Source: Protea cynaroides (taxonomy: Eukaryota > Streptophyta > Magnoliopsida > Proteales > Proteaceae). From it: DNA of 64,000 bases. A model generated the notes under the pieces. It worked only from the letters and a program-made list of their open reading frames with translations, searched no databases and had not been told where the DNA came from. How positions within the stretch are numbered: position 1 is the stretch's first letter; the number at the start of each line of letters is the position of its first letter. This document shows positions 1 to 11,776 of this stretch, piece by piece. The position numbers and the translations under genes are program-made. The stretch is from NCBI GenBank assembly GCA_028583415.1, contig CM053269.1:48907322-48971321 (forward strand), read 5' to 3'.

Positions 1-583
1 TAATGGTGATTTTATTAAACTTTCATTCTTTTTTTACTGTGCATGTTATAGAAGAATTTAAGAATTAGGGTTTCACACGAATGCAATGATCCCATGCACA
101 TCAGATGTAGATAATATTCCGATGTGGAGGATGATAGAATATGATCTCATCAACCCATATATTGAGTGAGTCAGCAGATTGTGTGGGACTCAACATATGG
201 GCTGATGAGATCATATTCTACAATATTCTGTAAAAATGTATGTAAATGTACTATCCACATGAGGTAAAATCATCAATCAAATTCAATCATTTTTGTGTTT
301 CTACAGAGGATTATAAAATCTAGCTAGCTTTTAAGGACGAATTCTCTCCAAATGACAAGAAGTAACATTAGAGTCAGAGTGGCAACCCTAGCATGCTTCT
401 GAGGACACTCGAGATATATGTGATTGTTGGGGGTTCCATCAATGTAGAATCTTATAAAGAATTAGACACCCTCTCCTTAACGAGCTTGCTTTTATGGTCG
501 GGTTGTACTTGAATTCTAACATTAAGAAGCTTTATTATATTAGGATCTGATTTTTTTTATTTTTTTTTTTTCATTTGTTGCAG
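1..583 (+). other. Intron of the P450 gene (3' part)
   Basis: No coding sequence is visible here. The stretch ends in a T-rich tract and the acceptor TTGCAG at 578-583, directly before the P450 exon, so it is read as the 3' part of the P450 intron. It contains the hairpin at 135-220. The first exon of the P450 is not in the window. Confidence 0.7.
135..220. repeat. 33-bp inverted repeat (hairpin) in P450 intron
   Basis: Arms 135-167 and 188-220 are reverse complements with about two mismatches and a 20-base spacer. The RNA would fold into a long, nearly perfect stem. It could be a minimal foldback element or a small-RNA precursor; nothing in the sequence decides between them. Confidence 0.7.
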
Positions 584-1201
584 AATATTTTCATTGCAGG
601 CACTGATACAGTCACAGCAGCTTTAGTCTGGGGAATGGCAGAGTTAATAAAGAATCCAAGAGTGATGAAGAAAGCACAAGATGAAGTCAGAAGTGCAGTT
701 GGCAAGAAAGGGAAAGTTGAAGAGAGCGACCTCGAACCACTTGAGTATGTCAAGTCGGTAGTGAAGGAGATTCTTAGAATCCACCCTCCAGGCCCATTAC
801 TTGCTCCACGCGAAACAAGGGTTCACTGCAAAATCAATGGATATGATATTTATCCAAAAACAAGGGTTATTGTGAGTCCCTGGGCCATTGGTAGAGATCC
901 TGAAGCCTGGGAAAACCCAGATGAGTTCTTTCCTGAAAGGTTCATAGGAAACTCCATTGATTTCAAAGGACTTCATTTCCAATTTGTACCACTTGGTGCA
1001 GGCAGAAGAGGTTGTCCTGGAATATATCTTGGGCCTGTGATAGTGCAACTTGCACTTGCTAATCTTCTCTATGCGTTTGACTGGGAACTGCCCAGTGAAA
1101 TAAGCATAGAAGACATTGATATGGAAGAAGCACCAGGTCTCACAACTCACAAGAAAACCTCTCTTTGCCTCGTACCCAAATTACCCCAATCTCATATTTA
1201 A
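584..1201 (+). CDS. Cytochrome P450, CYP71 clan, terminal exon
   Basis: This exon encodes the last 205 residues of a haem-thiolate monooxygenase, normally anchored in the ER membrane and acting in specialised metabolism. It opens at the usual CYP71 intron position, just before the I-helix motif AGTDT. Then follow ExxR in KEILR (about residue 60 of the exon), PERF, and the haem loop PLGAGRRGCPG with the cysteine ligand. The C-terminal DMEEAPGLTTHKK segment is typical of CYP71s. The stop is TAA at 1199-1201. The acceptor TTGCAG at 578-583 sets the start in phase 0; the codons before it are intron. One oddity is that the first position of the FxxGxRxCxG signature is leucine instead of phenylalanine. 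The frame is otherwise intact. The substrate and subfamily cannot be assigned from this half of the protein. Confidence 0.93.
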   Translation, partial: NIFIAGTDTVTAALVWGMAELIKNPRVMKKAQDEVRSAVGKKGKVEESDLEPLEYVKSVVKEILRIHPPGPLLAPRETRVHCKINGYDIYPKTRVIVSPWAIGRDPEAWENPDEFFPERFIGNSIDFKGLHFQFVPLGAGRRGCPGIYLGPVIVQLALANLLYAFDWELPSEISIEDIDMEEAPGLTTHKKTSLCLVPKLPQSHI

Positions 1202-1757
1202 TTTTATATAATCTTTTACCCCATCTTATATAGGAATAGTTCATCTACATGTACTTGTATGAAGTGTGAAATAAGCTTTTCTTGATTTTAATTGTAAGAT
1301 GAAACACTGCAAAGCAATCTTAATCCACTGTTTGTTTTGTTGGTAATTAAGAAATCATTATTACTTATCTAGTACTAATGCTCCATTTGATTTCGGTATT
1401 TTCGGTTCTGTTTTTTCACATGGTTATAGTATCGATTCTAATTCGGTTTGATTCAATGTGGGTAATTTGATATGGTTTTGATTTTTTTTTTTTTTTTTTG
1501 GGTAAAAATATGGTTTTGATTTCAGTATATGGTATTGTATGGAATTGATGCCATTAGTCCACCCTCGTGGAAATGCACCCGTTATGTTGCGAGTTCGGGT
1601 CATCTACATGTACATGTAGTTTCCACTGGATCCTATCATCGTCGATGTTATGTGGGACCCACTAGATATGAATGGTGATGATGGAATCCCAAGAAAGACA
1701 CAAGCACATGCAAGTGAACTATTATTTTATGTTGGCCTGGGCTGCATTCATGGTGGA
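1202..1757. other. P450 3' UTR and intergenic DNA
   Basis: The first 100-150 bases after the stop are AT-rich and probably hold the 3' UTR. From about 1383 to 1560 there is degenerate T/G-rich sequence with repeated GGTTTTGAT/GGTAT words, like the remains of a small transposon. No gene is seen. Confidence 0.5.
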
Positions 1758-2000
1758 TTTTTTTTTTTTTTTGAGTAAGTAAATATTTTATTAAACCCAG
1801 GAGACAGAACACAACAAATAAAACTATCAAAAGATGAAAGCCAAAACAAACAAACGGACTACAGACTAACAAATAGCCGAATTGATAAGACCACCCCCAA
1901 CAAGGGCGGCCCAAAAAGCCTACCAAAACACCAAAGAATGAGACCCCACTGCACTAAAAAAAATATAACTCCAATGAAACCGAACAAAACTCACACGTTT
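1758..2000 (-). mobile_element. LINE 3' end, 5'-truncated
   Basis: Read on the minus strand, a T/G-rich 3' untranslated sequence ends with a TAATAAA-like signal and a run of about 15 A (the T run at 1758-1772). This is the usual look of a 5'-truncated plant L1-type LINE. No reverse transcriptase remains. The upper boundary is approximate. Confidence 0.55.
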
Positions 2001-2079
2001 TCAAGATGACCAGGAGAAATTCGGCAGCAGTTGCTTCTTCTCAGACGGGGGAGGGTAAAGTTGCGATCATCATCTTCCC

Positions 2080-4213
2080 TGTTGGAACCTTGGCCAAGTT
2101 GAGCAGTTACGAGCAGTACAGAGTGTGTTGTCATTGTTGGCAACCTTGGCAGAGTGATATGGAGGAGAAAGATTATCAGCAGGCAATATAGACAGTCAAC
2201 AAACAGAGTGGACAGTCAAAAGCCAATGCACAACTCTATATGCTTGCAGTTCAGTGTTTGAAAGCAAGGAAGAAGAGAGAGAAAGTAGAGAGAGAAAGGA
2301 GGAGAGAGAGTGGTGGCAACCAGGTGGGTCCCACTTGATGTGGCTTGCCACCTTGGTAGCAGCCCAGGACACCTGGCCCACCAACTAGACAGCTCAGTAA
2401 GCCAGCCATGCCACTCGCACAGTACAGCAGGCCAGCAGGCCCAGCCATGCCCCGCACACAACAGGCCAGCAGGCCCTCTGCCCAGCAACACAGCACCAGG
2501 CCCATGCGCACAGCCACACAGCAGGGCCTTGCGCATGAGCAGGGCGCGCAGCAGCAACAGTTGGCTCCCGCAAGCCCTGAAGGCTAGCAAGGCCATGCCG
2601 CGCGCGCGGTGCCACTGCATTGCGCAAGCCTCGCACTGCTCACGCGGCTTGCCTCTCACCTGTTCGACAAAATGCCGCAAAGAACGACCTTCTTAAAGAC
2701 CCTACTGGAAAGTTAATGACTTACAGGGCATTGTCACATATTGACAAGGGTACTTTGGTCAAAGAAAAAGAAGAAGATTCAATGTGGAAGGCCAAAATTA
2801 AGCCACGATCTTCAGATCCTAATCCAGTGGCTGAGATCGAGGCGGGCTATGGTGTAGTGCAGAGGTCGTGTCAAGATTGCATCGCGACTGCTCCCATTGG
2901 CTAGATACAACGCGTTATAATGAGCCGCGTCATATGGAGTCGGATCCAGGTTACAATGTGGCGCACGTATGCAAAAGCGGTAGAAAGATGCAGATCTAAA
3001 GGCCAGGATCATAGCCGACACTCAGTGACGCGATTGAGACTGATCCAACGGCCATTCAAGGATCCCACCTTTCATCGACAGATCCAATGGCCAAATGGAT
3101 TAGATTCCTGTCTGACCAATCAGCAGGCGACAGAATTTTCTGACCGGTCAGCGAGGCGGCGTTCCAGTGTGGCGCGGCGCATTGGATCAATCCCCAAGAT
3201 GCCATTTAATCTAATCTGGGTGGTCAATCTTCTGATGGCCATATCTTGGCCTTCCGAACTCGGATTAGGGTGATTCAAAGTCCCCTTAACTCCATTTTCA
3301 AAGATCCATCCATTGCAATCTGTTGAGGGAAGTTTCAGAGAGGTTAGAGTGCGATTTCAGGGCAAAAACTATTGTTGGAGCACTTTGTGTGTGTTATGTA
3401 ACTTCGATTCATTCCCTTGGCCATCAATGTTCTACTGGAGCTAGGGGAGAGGACTGAGACGATGTATTAAATGTCCAGTGAAGTTTTGGTAGTGAAAAAT
3501 GCAATAGGAGAATGAGAAACTCTTATTATTGGTGAAGAAAGACACCCACCACCATTAAAGAGGTAGAGAAGCCTGCTTGGTAAGCTCTACACATGCTCTG
3601 ATCACGCTGGGAAGGTAATCACGCGCACAAACCCTATATTGATCTATTTGTGTTGTATGGAGGGTTTGTAATCAATTCACTTATTATTCACTGTAACCTG
3701 TCAAGTTGGGACTTAATAGGATTGAGGGTAGTTGTCCAAAATCCCAAGTTGCAGCTTGGATTGCATTGGTGGTATAACACCTAACTTTTGTAGCAGTAGA
3801 ATACTATCTGAGTAGTGTATTGGGTATAATACGAAACCCTAGTTTAGGGTACTGCCCCTTGGACTAACCATCACAGTGTGTGATAGGTAAACCACGTTAC
3901 ATACTATGTTGTGGATGTGATTGTGTGTGTTATGCATTTGAAGTACGTGAGTTGCAGGTCTGGGTGTATACACTTGGTTGGTTAAGCCTCTGGTATGGAT
4001 AATTATAGATGTATGGCATGGTGTGTTACACGAAATGTGTTAATAGGGCAAATGTGTGAATAACCACCCCAGTCAAGTCAAGACAGCAAATTGCTAACAG
4101 TCAGCTCTTGGCAGCATAGTGTGGTTAGGTTGGACAGTCTACATAGTTGTGAAAAGTTTTAGTGATCATTGATTAACCCCCCTCCCCCTCTCAGTGTCAA
4201 CCTGGGAATCACA
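2080..4213 (+). mobile_element. Solo-LTR-like element A (copia-type LTR)
   Basis: It begins TGTTGGAA and ends ATCACA. It shares several blocks with element B (9691-11771): TTGTCATTGTTGGCAAC near the start, a GAGAGAGA-rich block, the GGACTA-CCATCACA...AACCACGTTA block typical of plant copia LTRs (about 3870-3900), and a C-run followed by CTCTCAGTGTCA near the end. In both copies exactly 14 bases separate that last motif from the end. The flanks TTCCC (2075-2079) and CTCCC (4214-4218) are a one-mismatch target duplication. No internal coding region follows, hence solo LTR. The 2340-2660 part is unusually GC-rich with repeated CAGCAGGCC words. Reading frames across it are not genes. Confidence 0.55.
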
Positions 4214-4694
4214 CTCCCAATAGGAGGATTCCTCAAGGAAGCCCAAAATTGAGTCTTCACTATCCGAAGATTCTTCAATCGATTGTCTCACATGGTTGTT
4301 CCACTTATCAGCTTGGTTCTCCTCTACCTCATCCACAGTAGGATTAAAAGGGTGATTCACAGCCAAGCTATCTTCAGAGATAAGGGCCACTGAGCTTCGG
4401 ATCAGAAGTTATTTTGAGGTAGGGGATCTTGATAACACAGAGTTGGACGAGGGGGGGGGGGTTGCATCGAGGAAGAGGTGGTAGAGTTTGAAGAGGGATA
4501 GGGGGGACGGGAGGGGTTTGAACAAAGATATGAAGTTAACTGCGCTACATACACTAGGGAAAGCATTCCTCAAATTAAAATAAAAAAAATTATTGGCAAA
4601 TTCTACTAGTTACAAGGTCCTATCACAATCAGATATGCATTAGTCCCTAAATGAAATACCAAAACTACCCATGCATAATGAGATTACCATTATG

Positions 4695-4889
4695 ATAATA
4701 TTTTGCTTTATGGAGCTTAGTCCCCTCTATTTGTCCTTGTTTTATATATATATTGATAAAACTTTGTATATGCTTACTTCTTTATTTTTTTATTTTTCTA
4801 ATAATTATAATATTTTGCTTTATGGAGATTAGTCCCCTCTATTTGTCCTTGTTTTATATATATTGATAAAACTTTGTACATGCTTACTT
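4695..4889. repeat. Two direct copies of an ~84-bp unit
   Basis: Copies at 4695-4779 and 4807-4889 are nearly identical, running from ATAATATTTTGC to ATGCTTACTT, and are separated by a T-rich linker. They differ mainly in the length of the TA run. A recent local tandem duplication. Confidence 0.85.
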
Positions 4890-5319
4890 TTTTTTTTTCT
4901 TTTTCTTTTTTGATAAATATGCTGTAAAAATCAAACATAGAGATGACCCTGGTAAAAATCGCTTTCATGGCCAAAAATTTTGTGTATAAGTCTTGCAGAA
5001 TCTAGTACATGGGTTGGATTTGTAACTAAGTTTGGATCGATTCAGGATTGGATCGGGACCGGTCTACCTGAGTCTTGTGCTCTTAAATCTTATCCTAACT
5101 AGATTGAAGAGCGATAATATAAATTTATAAAAAGGGAGTCAGCCTCTCTTTGGTATCATTTTTTTTTCTTTTTTCTACTTATTTAACAAAAATATTTTTG
5201 AAAATCAATTTTAATAAAAAAAATAGTTTTGTTCTGTAACTATATACTATGCACAATAGATTGTGGAATGAGAAATAATTTTGGTATTCTATTATGAATA
5301 AAAATGAGTCTTTGTCTTT

Positions 5320-5810
5320 CAAGTTGTAAAATTTTAAGCCATGATATCTTGTGATCCCTTATCTACTCGACTTGAAATTTGGACACCCTGACTATTTCTC
5401 ATTGGCCTTGACATCCACCGGATTCGATTGGAGGTTGGACAGCCTAAAATTTTCAACTAAGATGACTGAAATCAATAACAAGAGTTGGATTTTTTCAAGT
5501 TATAGAATTTTTTATGCATTGATAATATCAGATTGACCTAAACTTTTAAAACCTTTATCATTTTTTCCTGGTCTTGACATCTTACAGATCTGATGGGAGG
5601 TTGAATGATTAGAAAAGTACAACTGAGGTGGCCGAAATCAAAAACAAGAATTGGGTTTCTTCAAGTTGTAGACTTTTTCAAATTTGTTATCTAATGATCT
5701 TCTTCTCTAATTGACTTGAAATTTGAAAACACTTACCTTTTTTTCCATACTCAATATCCAACGGAATGGATCGGAGGTTGAACGGCTAGAAAAAGTGTTT
5801 TATAGTGGCC
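5320..5810. repeat. Three diverged ~170-bp tandem units
   Basis: The series GACTTGAAATTTG ... TTGACATC ... GGAGGTTG ... GAAATCAA ... TTCAAGTTGTAGA recurs with starts near 5368, 5533 and 5710; the last unit is partial. Decayed satellite-like DNA with no coding frame. Confidence 0.75.
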
Positions 5811-6105
5811 TAAACCATGAAACAAAGAGGGAGAAAGAGAGAGGAGCGGATGAGAAGGAGAGAGGAGTAGATGAGAAGTTACTGTTATAAAAGAAAAATA
5901 GGGTGATTTTTACCATTTTACCCTCACTTAAAACACATGCTCTCGTTACCATCTTGCAAAAAAACTGCCAAAATTTTTTTTTTTTTTTTTGCCAAAAACC
6001 AAAAATTGTATTTTGGGCTATTTTTATTGATACCACCAAACAGTTACAAAAAAAAAAATCAGAAAAAAAAATGATAACAAAGACACCCTAAAGAGAGATA
6101 ATTTG

Positions 6106-6108
<3 letters not shown>

Positions 6109-6137
<29 letters not shown>
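6109..6137. repeat. (TA)n microsatellite
   Basis: Pure alternating TA for about 29 bases. Confidence 0.95.
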
Positions 6138-6141
<4 letters not shown>

Positions 6142-6679
6142 ATCTTATACGTAAGCAGGAAAAAAAAGAATACTTGGAAGACTGGTAGCAATCACTTGGA
6201 GGACAGAGAGAGAGGGCGTCCAAATTTCGCAAAGAGAAAAAAAAAAGGATGTAAAAGGAAACTTCCTTTTCCCGTGTATATTATTCGAAATATCATTAGG
6301 ACATCAACTTTGAGATATCATTAATAGTATAATGGTTTAGAACTTCCCTTAATTTTGAGGATAAAAAGAATTTTACCCCATGAGTTGCAAATTAGCATTT
6401 TCAAAGTTCTAAAACTATATATTCCCTCTTTATAAGGAAATAAATTTAGATTCAATAAAAAAAATAGTTTCGCAAGTAATTGTGTTATGTATTTATCATG
6501 TTTGGTTTCCATGTGTGGGTCAGTGGTAGGTTCCAAGAATTGGTTAGTTATGTCTCATGTAGTTGTAGAGAGGAATTAGGTAATTCAGTCTAGCTACTTG
6601 TGAAGGTATTTGTTTTATTTTATTTTTATTTTTTAAGATATGAGAATAAAACATGTGTGTTAAGTTTTCATCTCAAAGT

Positions 6680-7050
6680 TCAAACCATAAATGGATCGAG
6701 GGATTCTTCAGTATATAAGGCATTCAAGGTTCCAGAGATTTAACACACTTTTTAAGTATATAAGGCATTGAAGATTCCGGACTTGACCAATGTGGGATTA
6801 TTCCCAACACTCTTACTCATGTGTTGCCTTTCTTTTGGGTGATAGTACACGTAGCATAAGTGGTTCTTCTTTTAGGAGAATAGAGAGAACCTAGAGTTTT
6901 GATACCATTTTAAGTTTCTATCTCAAAAGTTTGAACCAATATATGGAGAGACTTTCAAATATATATCAAATATATAAGACACCCAAGGTTCTTACGTTGG
7001 GATTCCCACACTTAACCAATGTGGGATTATTCCCAATCCTATTCCCGAAA
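6680..7050. repeat. Diverged direct repeat with ACCAATGTGGGATTATTCCC
   Basis: The 20-base motif occurs at about 6787 and 7015, each preceded by a block with AAGGTTC/AGATTCC and TATATAAGGCA-like words. This type of sequence (broken field 'accaatgtgggattattccca') is widespread in plant intergenic DNA and is probably part of an old non-coding transposon. Confidence 0.55.
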
Positions 7051-8284
7051 GGAGTGATGGTAACAGTTCTCGCATCTGTTTAAAGTTTGTAATTTGAATT
7101 TTCTATTTTGAAATTCTTGTGATTTACTTCCTTAAATCACTCTACAAATTTCCTCTTTAAATTACTCCACACATATACATTTGTTACATTGGAGATGTTG
7201 ATTGGGAAGTTAGCCACACACAAATAGGTGGCACAAATTAATCCGAGTTGAGGTTTATAACATGTGACATATAACCGACTACTGACTTCCAACTCTCGAC
7301 TTTAATGAAAGGCCGAGTTTTAACTTTAGATAACATAGCATGACAACTGGCTAGAGAAGAACAACACAGTAGCAACGTGTCTTAATAGAGAGAACGTTAG
7401 CTCAAGGGTCACTCACACGTGATGCTCCAATGAGTAGACATAATCATGTATTAAAACATGGTGTCATGTGCTAACCGATGTGCCTTAACCTACGGAGAAG
7501 ACATGTTTCAATACACTTTTCATTCACAAAACAACTTACTACTACATGAGAATTAGCCACTACTTATAGGCCTTATAAGCCCTTCAATATCTCAAAATAA
7601 TTTCAATCATCCCCTATAATCATAAGCCCTCAGTATCTCAAAATAATCTCAATCATCTCCTATAATCATAAAAGTAAGATTTTACATAGAGAAAATAAAA
7701 GAGAAACATAAATGGTTTAATATTTTTTATACATAGAAACTTATCCTAATGTGTTGATTCTTTTTCCCCGGCATAGAAACTTGTTTCAAGGAGAATACTC
7801 TAGAAAGAAGCTCTCTTAGTTAATCCATATGAAAAGTCACTTTGGTGTTGTGAGGACATTGGGTTTTTTTCTACGATGGAGGGAGAAAGATCATAGGGCC
7901 ATCGCTTCTAATCTCGTCCACCCACGACAATGGACAGCGTTGATCTGAAATCGCCACCAAGATTAAGTTTTAGGATCTAAAATGTAGTCTCATCATAAGA
8001 TAAGACTTCTATTGACTCATAACCCAATGTATCAGTTTTGGTCCCATTAAAGATCAAGGTAAGCATTCAAGGTACAGATTGGAAAGGTGTTAGACATCCA
8101 AAACTGTCCGATCCAAAAATCGACTTCCTATCCAATCTACTTTTCTTATACTCTATTGTTCTTGACAGTACTTAATCAATGGATGACTGTGGTTCATATA
8201 AGGGAATCCTATGCAAAGTATCTACGTTTTGCTATACTAGGTTAAGACAAACACGTTTTCAAATAAACAAACAAACAATTTACA

Positions 8285-8383
8285 GTGAATCGAATCAAGT
8301 GAATCGAACCAAGAGAATTGAACCAAATGAATCGAGTCAAATGAATCGAACCAAATGAAACTAAATCAAATGAACCGAACAAA
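8285..8383. repeat. 14-bp minisatellite, about 7 copies
   Basis: Degenerate copies of ATGAATCGAACCAA run head to tail with one- to three-base differences. No reading frame is maintained. Confidence 0.8.
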
Positions 8384-8699
8384 GGTGATCTCGGCAATGG
8401 ACTGAATCTGAGACGTCCGTCTCAAATTGCCTACATATTCCAGTGGTATCTTGGAAATCAAGTCCAAAAACGTAAATCTAGGGGGGTGTATTGTAAATTG
8501 TAATTGTAAACTAGTGACCTTGGATGACCTAAGTGACGACTAGGTGACGGTTGGGTGACTAATAGACACTTGCCACTATACTTTTTCTGACTTTCTCCTT
8601 CTTACCTCTGCCTTAGGTTGGATTTGAGCATTCTATTGTGTTTCTCTCTTCCGTAACACTTTGACAATGAAATCCGAGATAGTCAGCGGTGATTTTCAT

Positions 8700-9100
8700 G
8701 TAAATCGGCTTTTTAGTGGGAAAAGATGATTCCGCATGGATTTTCCTTTTCGACGAGAAATGTCGATTCTATATAGATTTCTCCTCCTGTTGAATTTGAA
8801 TGCTCCAATGCAGTCTTTTTTTCTTTAATATTTGCTAAAGAAGAAGATCTGAGATAGGAAGCGATGATTCCGTGCGAGTGTCGGCTTTTTAGTGGGAAAA
8901 GTCGATTCCGCACTGATATACTTTTCTGGCCCATTTTGTACGGATTTATTCTCTGGATTGAGTCTGGATATTCAATTTTAGCCTCCTTTCTGGCAATACT
9001 TAATGAGAAGAAAATATGGCGTTGGAAATGTTGATTCCACGTGAGTCTGCTTTAGTGAGAAAACGTCAATTCCGCACGGATCTACTCTTTAAGGGGGAAA
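8700..9100. repeat. Repeated module around GTGGGAAAAG-GATTCCGCA
   Basis: Three diverged copies of a CGGCTTTTTAGTGGGAAAAG ... ATTCCGCA(T/C) block start near 8705, 8885 and 9050, separated by unrelated-looking sequence. Probably an old dispersed or tandem repeat; class unknown. Confidence 0.5.
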
Positions 9101-9690
9101 ATACGAGAAGATTTGACTCAAGAAAAATAACAAAAATGGGATGCTTACAGGTGTAGAAAGTATAAAAAAGCTTTAGGAATAATGTCTACATCATCATCCA
9201 CCAAAGCACATGAAAAGACTGTTCTGTACATGTTCAATAAAATATCATAACTCTTTAAATATAGTTTGGATTAATCTCAAATTAAATCCACATGAAATTT
9301 AACTCATAAAGCTACGACTTCATTTATTGAATAATTTAAATTTGAACTATAAATCTTTCGAAATACCCTTGAAGTCAGTACATGTGCTAAAAGTTGATTT
9401 CAATAGCAGGGATCATATGGGTAGGTACGCACTTGATTGGACTGAGTCCAAAATGGGTTGTGGTTCTTGAGGACAATGAATTGAGCTTGGATTTTGCATT
9501 GGGCCTTAGTTTGAATATGGGCTGATTTTCCAAAAACATTAGGTTGGCTCACTTGAATAAATAATTGGTCGGGAATGACCACATGGGTGTGACATGGGCT
9601 GCATCAAATTACCATAGATCAATAAAAGTGATGGTGAGTAATAAATTAGGATTCAATTTTCCTGATTCTATGGTGAAGAAGAATATCTTC

Positions 9691-11771
9691 TGTTGGACTT
9701 TATATTGTCATTGTTGACAACTTGGCAGATGTGACAGTGTTTGTGAGCATACAGTCAAAGAAATAAGGAGAGAGAGTGTCAGTGTAGGAGAGAGAGTGTC
9801 AGTGTAGAAGAGAGAGTGTCAGTGTAGTAGCACAGATGTGGCAACTTCGCTTGTGTGTTCTACAATGTTCTACATGTGTTTCAGATGACTTGCAATGAGT
9901 TAAATGAGATTTTACACTGATTTTGATGAGAGAGAGTGTCTGTGGACCTCACTGGTGATGTGGCATAGTTTCTGATGATGTGGCCGAGTTTCTAATGATG
10001 AGGCAATGTTGCGGCATTCTGAAGCATTACATGAAGAAAGAAGATGTAGAGAGAGAATAAGGAGAGAGAAAATGTTGGTGGGTCCTGTAGCAGATTCATG
10101 GTAATCCAACAATGGAAAGATGTAGAGCGTCGAGTTATCTTTCCAACGCAACTTGAATCACTCAATTCTGACGTCAGATGAGAGAGATATCACAGTTTCC
10201 GTCGGATCGCTCAAAAAAAGCCATTAAACATTTGTTCAGGGATCTTTTTGCAATTATCAAGAGATGAGGGAGAAGGCTGAAATTATCATAAATAGAGATA
10301 AATTATGTTCGGACGGCTCAGAATGAGCCACGTCGTCAAGATCCAGATCGGATGGATCTGATTAAGGCGGGCTCGAGTGGATCTCAGCGACCGCGTCAGA
10401 TTCCATCGCGCAAGATCTGATTGGCCGCACGCAACTTAAAGGTGTGTGTCACGTTGCATGAAGAACGTTCCTGATTCAGTGTAACGAGCGTGCAGTACTT
10501 CGGCGGGACAGATCCTAATCTAACAGCCTACGATGACTCCGAAGTTCACCGACGCTATTTATGCAGATCCAGCGGCGAGAAACAAATCCCGTCTTTTTGA
10601 AGTCAGTCCAACGGTTTCTGGTTTAGATTCCACAGTCGACCAATCAGATCTCGATTGCGCATCGGCGGTGCGGCTACGGTGCGGCGCGGGTGCGCGGTTA
10701 CAAAAGGAAAGATTCCATTTTGAATTTTTTGATTGGCCAAACTTCAAACTGCCATAAATTCTTCATCCGAGCTCCAAATCGGTCCGTTCAAGTTGCAGTT
10801 TTCATATTTTTGGATGCTCTATCTATTGGGTGTCGTTGGGAGTCGAATTAGGATTGAGAAAAATCGAAAAGAGTGCTTTGAAGCTTAAAGAAGGATTTTT
10901 TAGGTTTTCGTGCCCTATAGGATGATTCATCACCAACTACCTCTTCTCTGCTCATCAATGGATTGCTGAATCCCTGTGAGAGGTTAGTAGACTGTTTATT
11001 TTTCCATTCATGGTGATTATGGGTTGTGTGGAGAAGATTGGAAGCCGATGAGCAAGGTGTGCTCTATGAATCAAGTTTTACTATCATTGAAGACTGTTCA
11101 AGGTTTCTCAAAGCAGTGTGGAGCTTCAAAAATTATTGCTGGTCATTCAAGAATATTGGTTGTGATATTTTCTCATTCCCTATCCTCTTTAATGTTTTCT
11201 ATGCACTGTATGCTAGTATAGGTGAAAAGAAAAAAAATAGAATACCTATCTAGTTTGGGGAAAAATTATAAGACATAATTATAAGCCTAAAAAATTGTTA
11301 TTTACTTCTCGTGGGCGCGAGCTAAGCGTGGTGTGTTCAGTGGGTGCTGGACACTGGCTGTTAAGCTTGAATCTTGGCGTTGGTGTGCCCTCTCAGTTTT
11401 ATACTGGAAAAACCTAGGGTTAGTATCATTATCTTATAAAAGACTAAAAGTTGAGTGTTGAATAAATACGGAGCCCGTTGGGCATTACTCCGTGGACTAG
11501 CCATCACACACTGCGTTGGTGAACCACGTAATATCTATGTGTCCTTGTTTTATCTTTCTGTTATATTTTGGAGTGCGTGGAATGGCTTGCAGGATGGGTA
11601 TGCAAATCTGGTAGACCTGGCCATTAAGTGGTAGCGAGATAGATTTGCATGCGCTTATGTGTGTGTGAAAAGTTAGGTCTCCATCAGCTCTGGGCAGCAG
11701 TAAATAATTAAAGAGAATTTTCGAATCTCGATTCCCCCCCCCTCTCTCTCAGTGTCATATTAAGTTCATCA
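9691..11771 (+). mobile_element. Solo-LTR-like element B (copia-type LTR)
   Basis: A relative of element A, 2081 bp. It begins TGTTGGAC and ends TTCATCA, flanked by perfect 5-bp direct repeats TCTTC (9686-9690 and 11772-11776). Shared blocks with A include TTGTCATTGTTGACAAC near the start, GGACTAGCCATCACA...GAACCACGTAA around 11500, and the C-run plus CTCTCAGTGTCA near the end. The TG...CA ends, target duplication and lack of internal sequence fit LTR-LTR recombination. No primer-binding site or polypurine tract adjoins it. Confidence 0.62.
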
Positions 11772-11776
11772 TCTTC

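Larger units (their letters stand above)
4214..9685. other. Gene-free AT-rich stretch with small repeats
   Basis: No recognisable gene. An open frame at 4166-4390 (-) is acidic (SSDSEDS) but crosses the LTR A boundary and matches nothing I know. The repeats found are listed separately (4695-4889, 5320-5810, 6109-6137, 6680-7050, 8285-8383, 8700-9100). The rest is AT-rich DNA without visible structure. Confidence 0.6.

Noticed and set aside
797..1150. Minus-strand frame opposite the P450
   Set aside because: Shadow of the P450 exon; no independent similarity.
2216..2696. Overlapping frames of up to 154 codons in GC-rich sequence
   Set aside because: Several frames overlap on both strands, none resembles a protein family, and the region lies inside LTR A with repeated CAGCAGGCC words.
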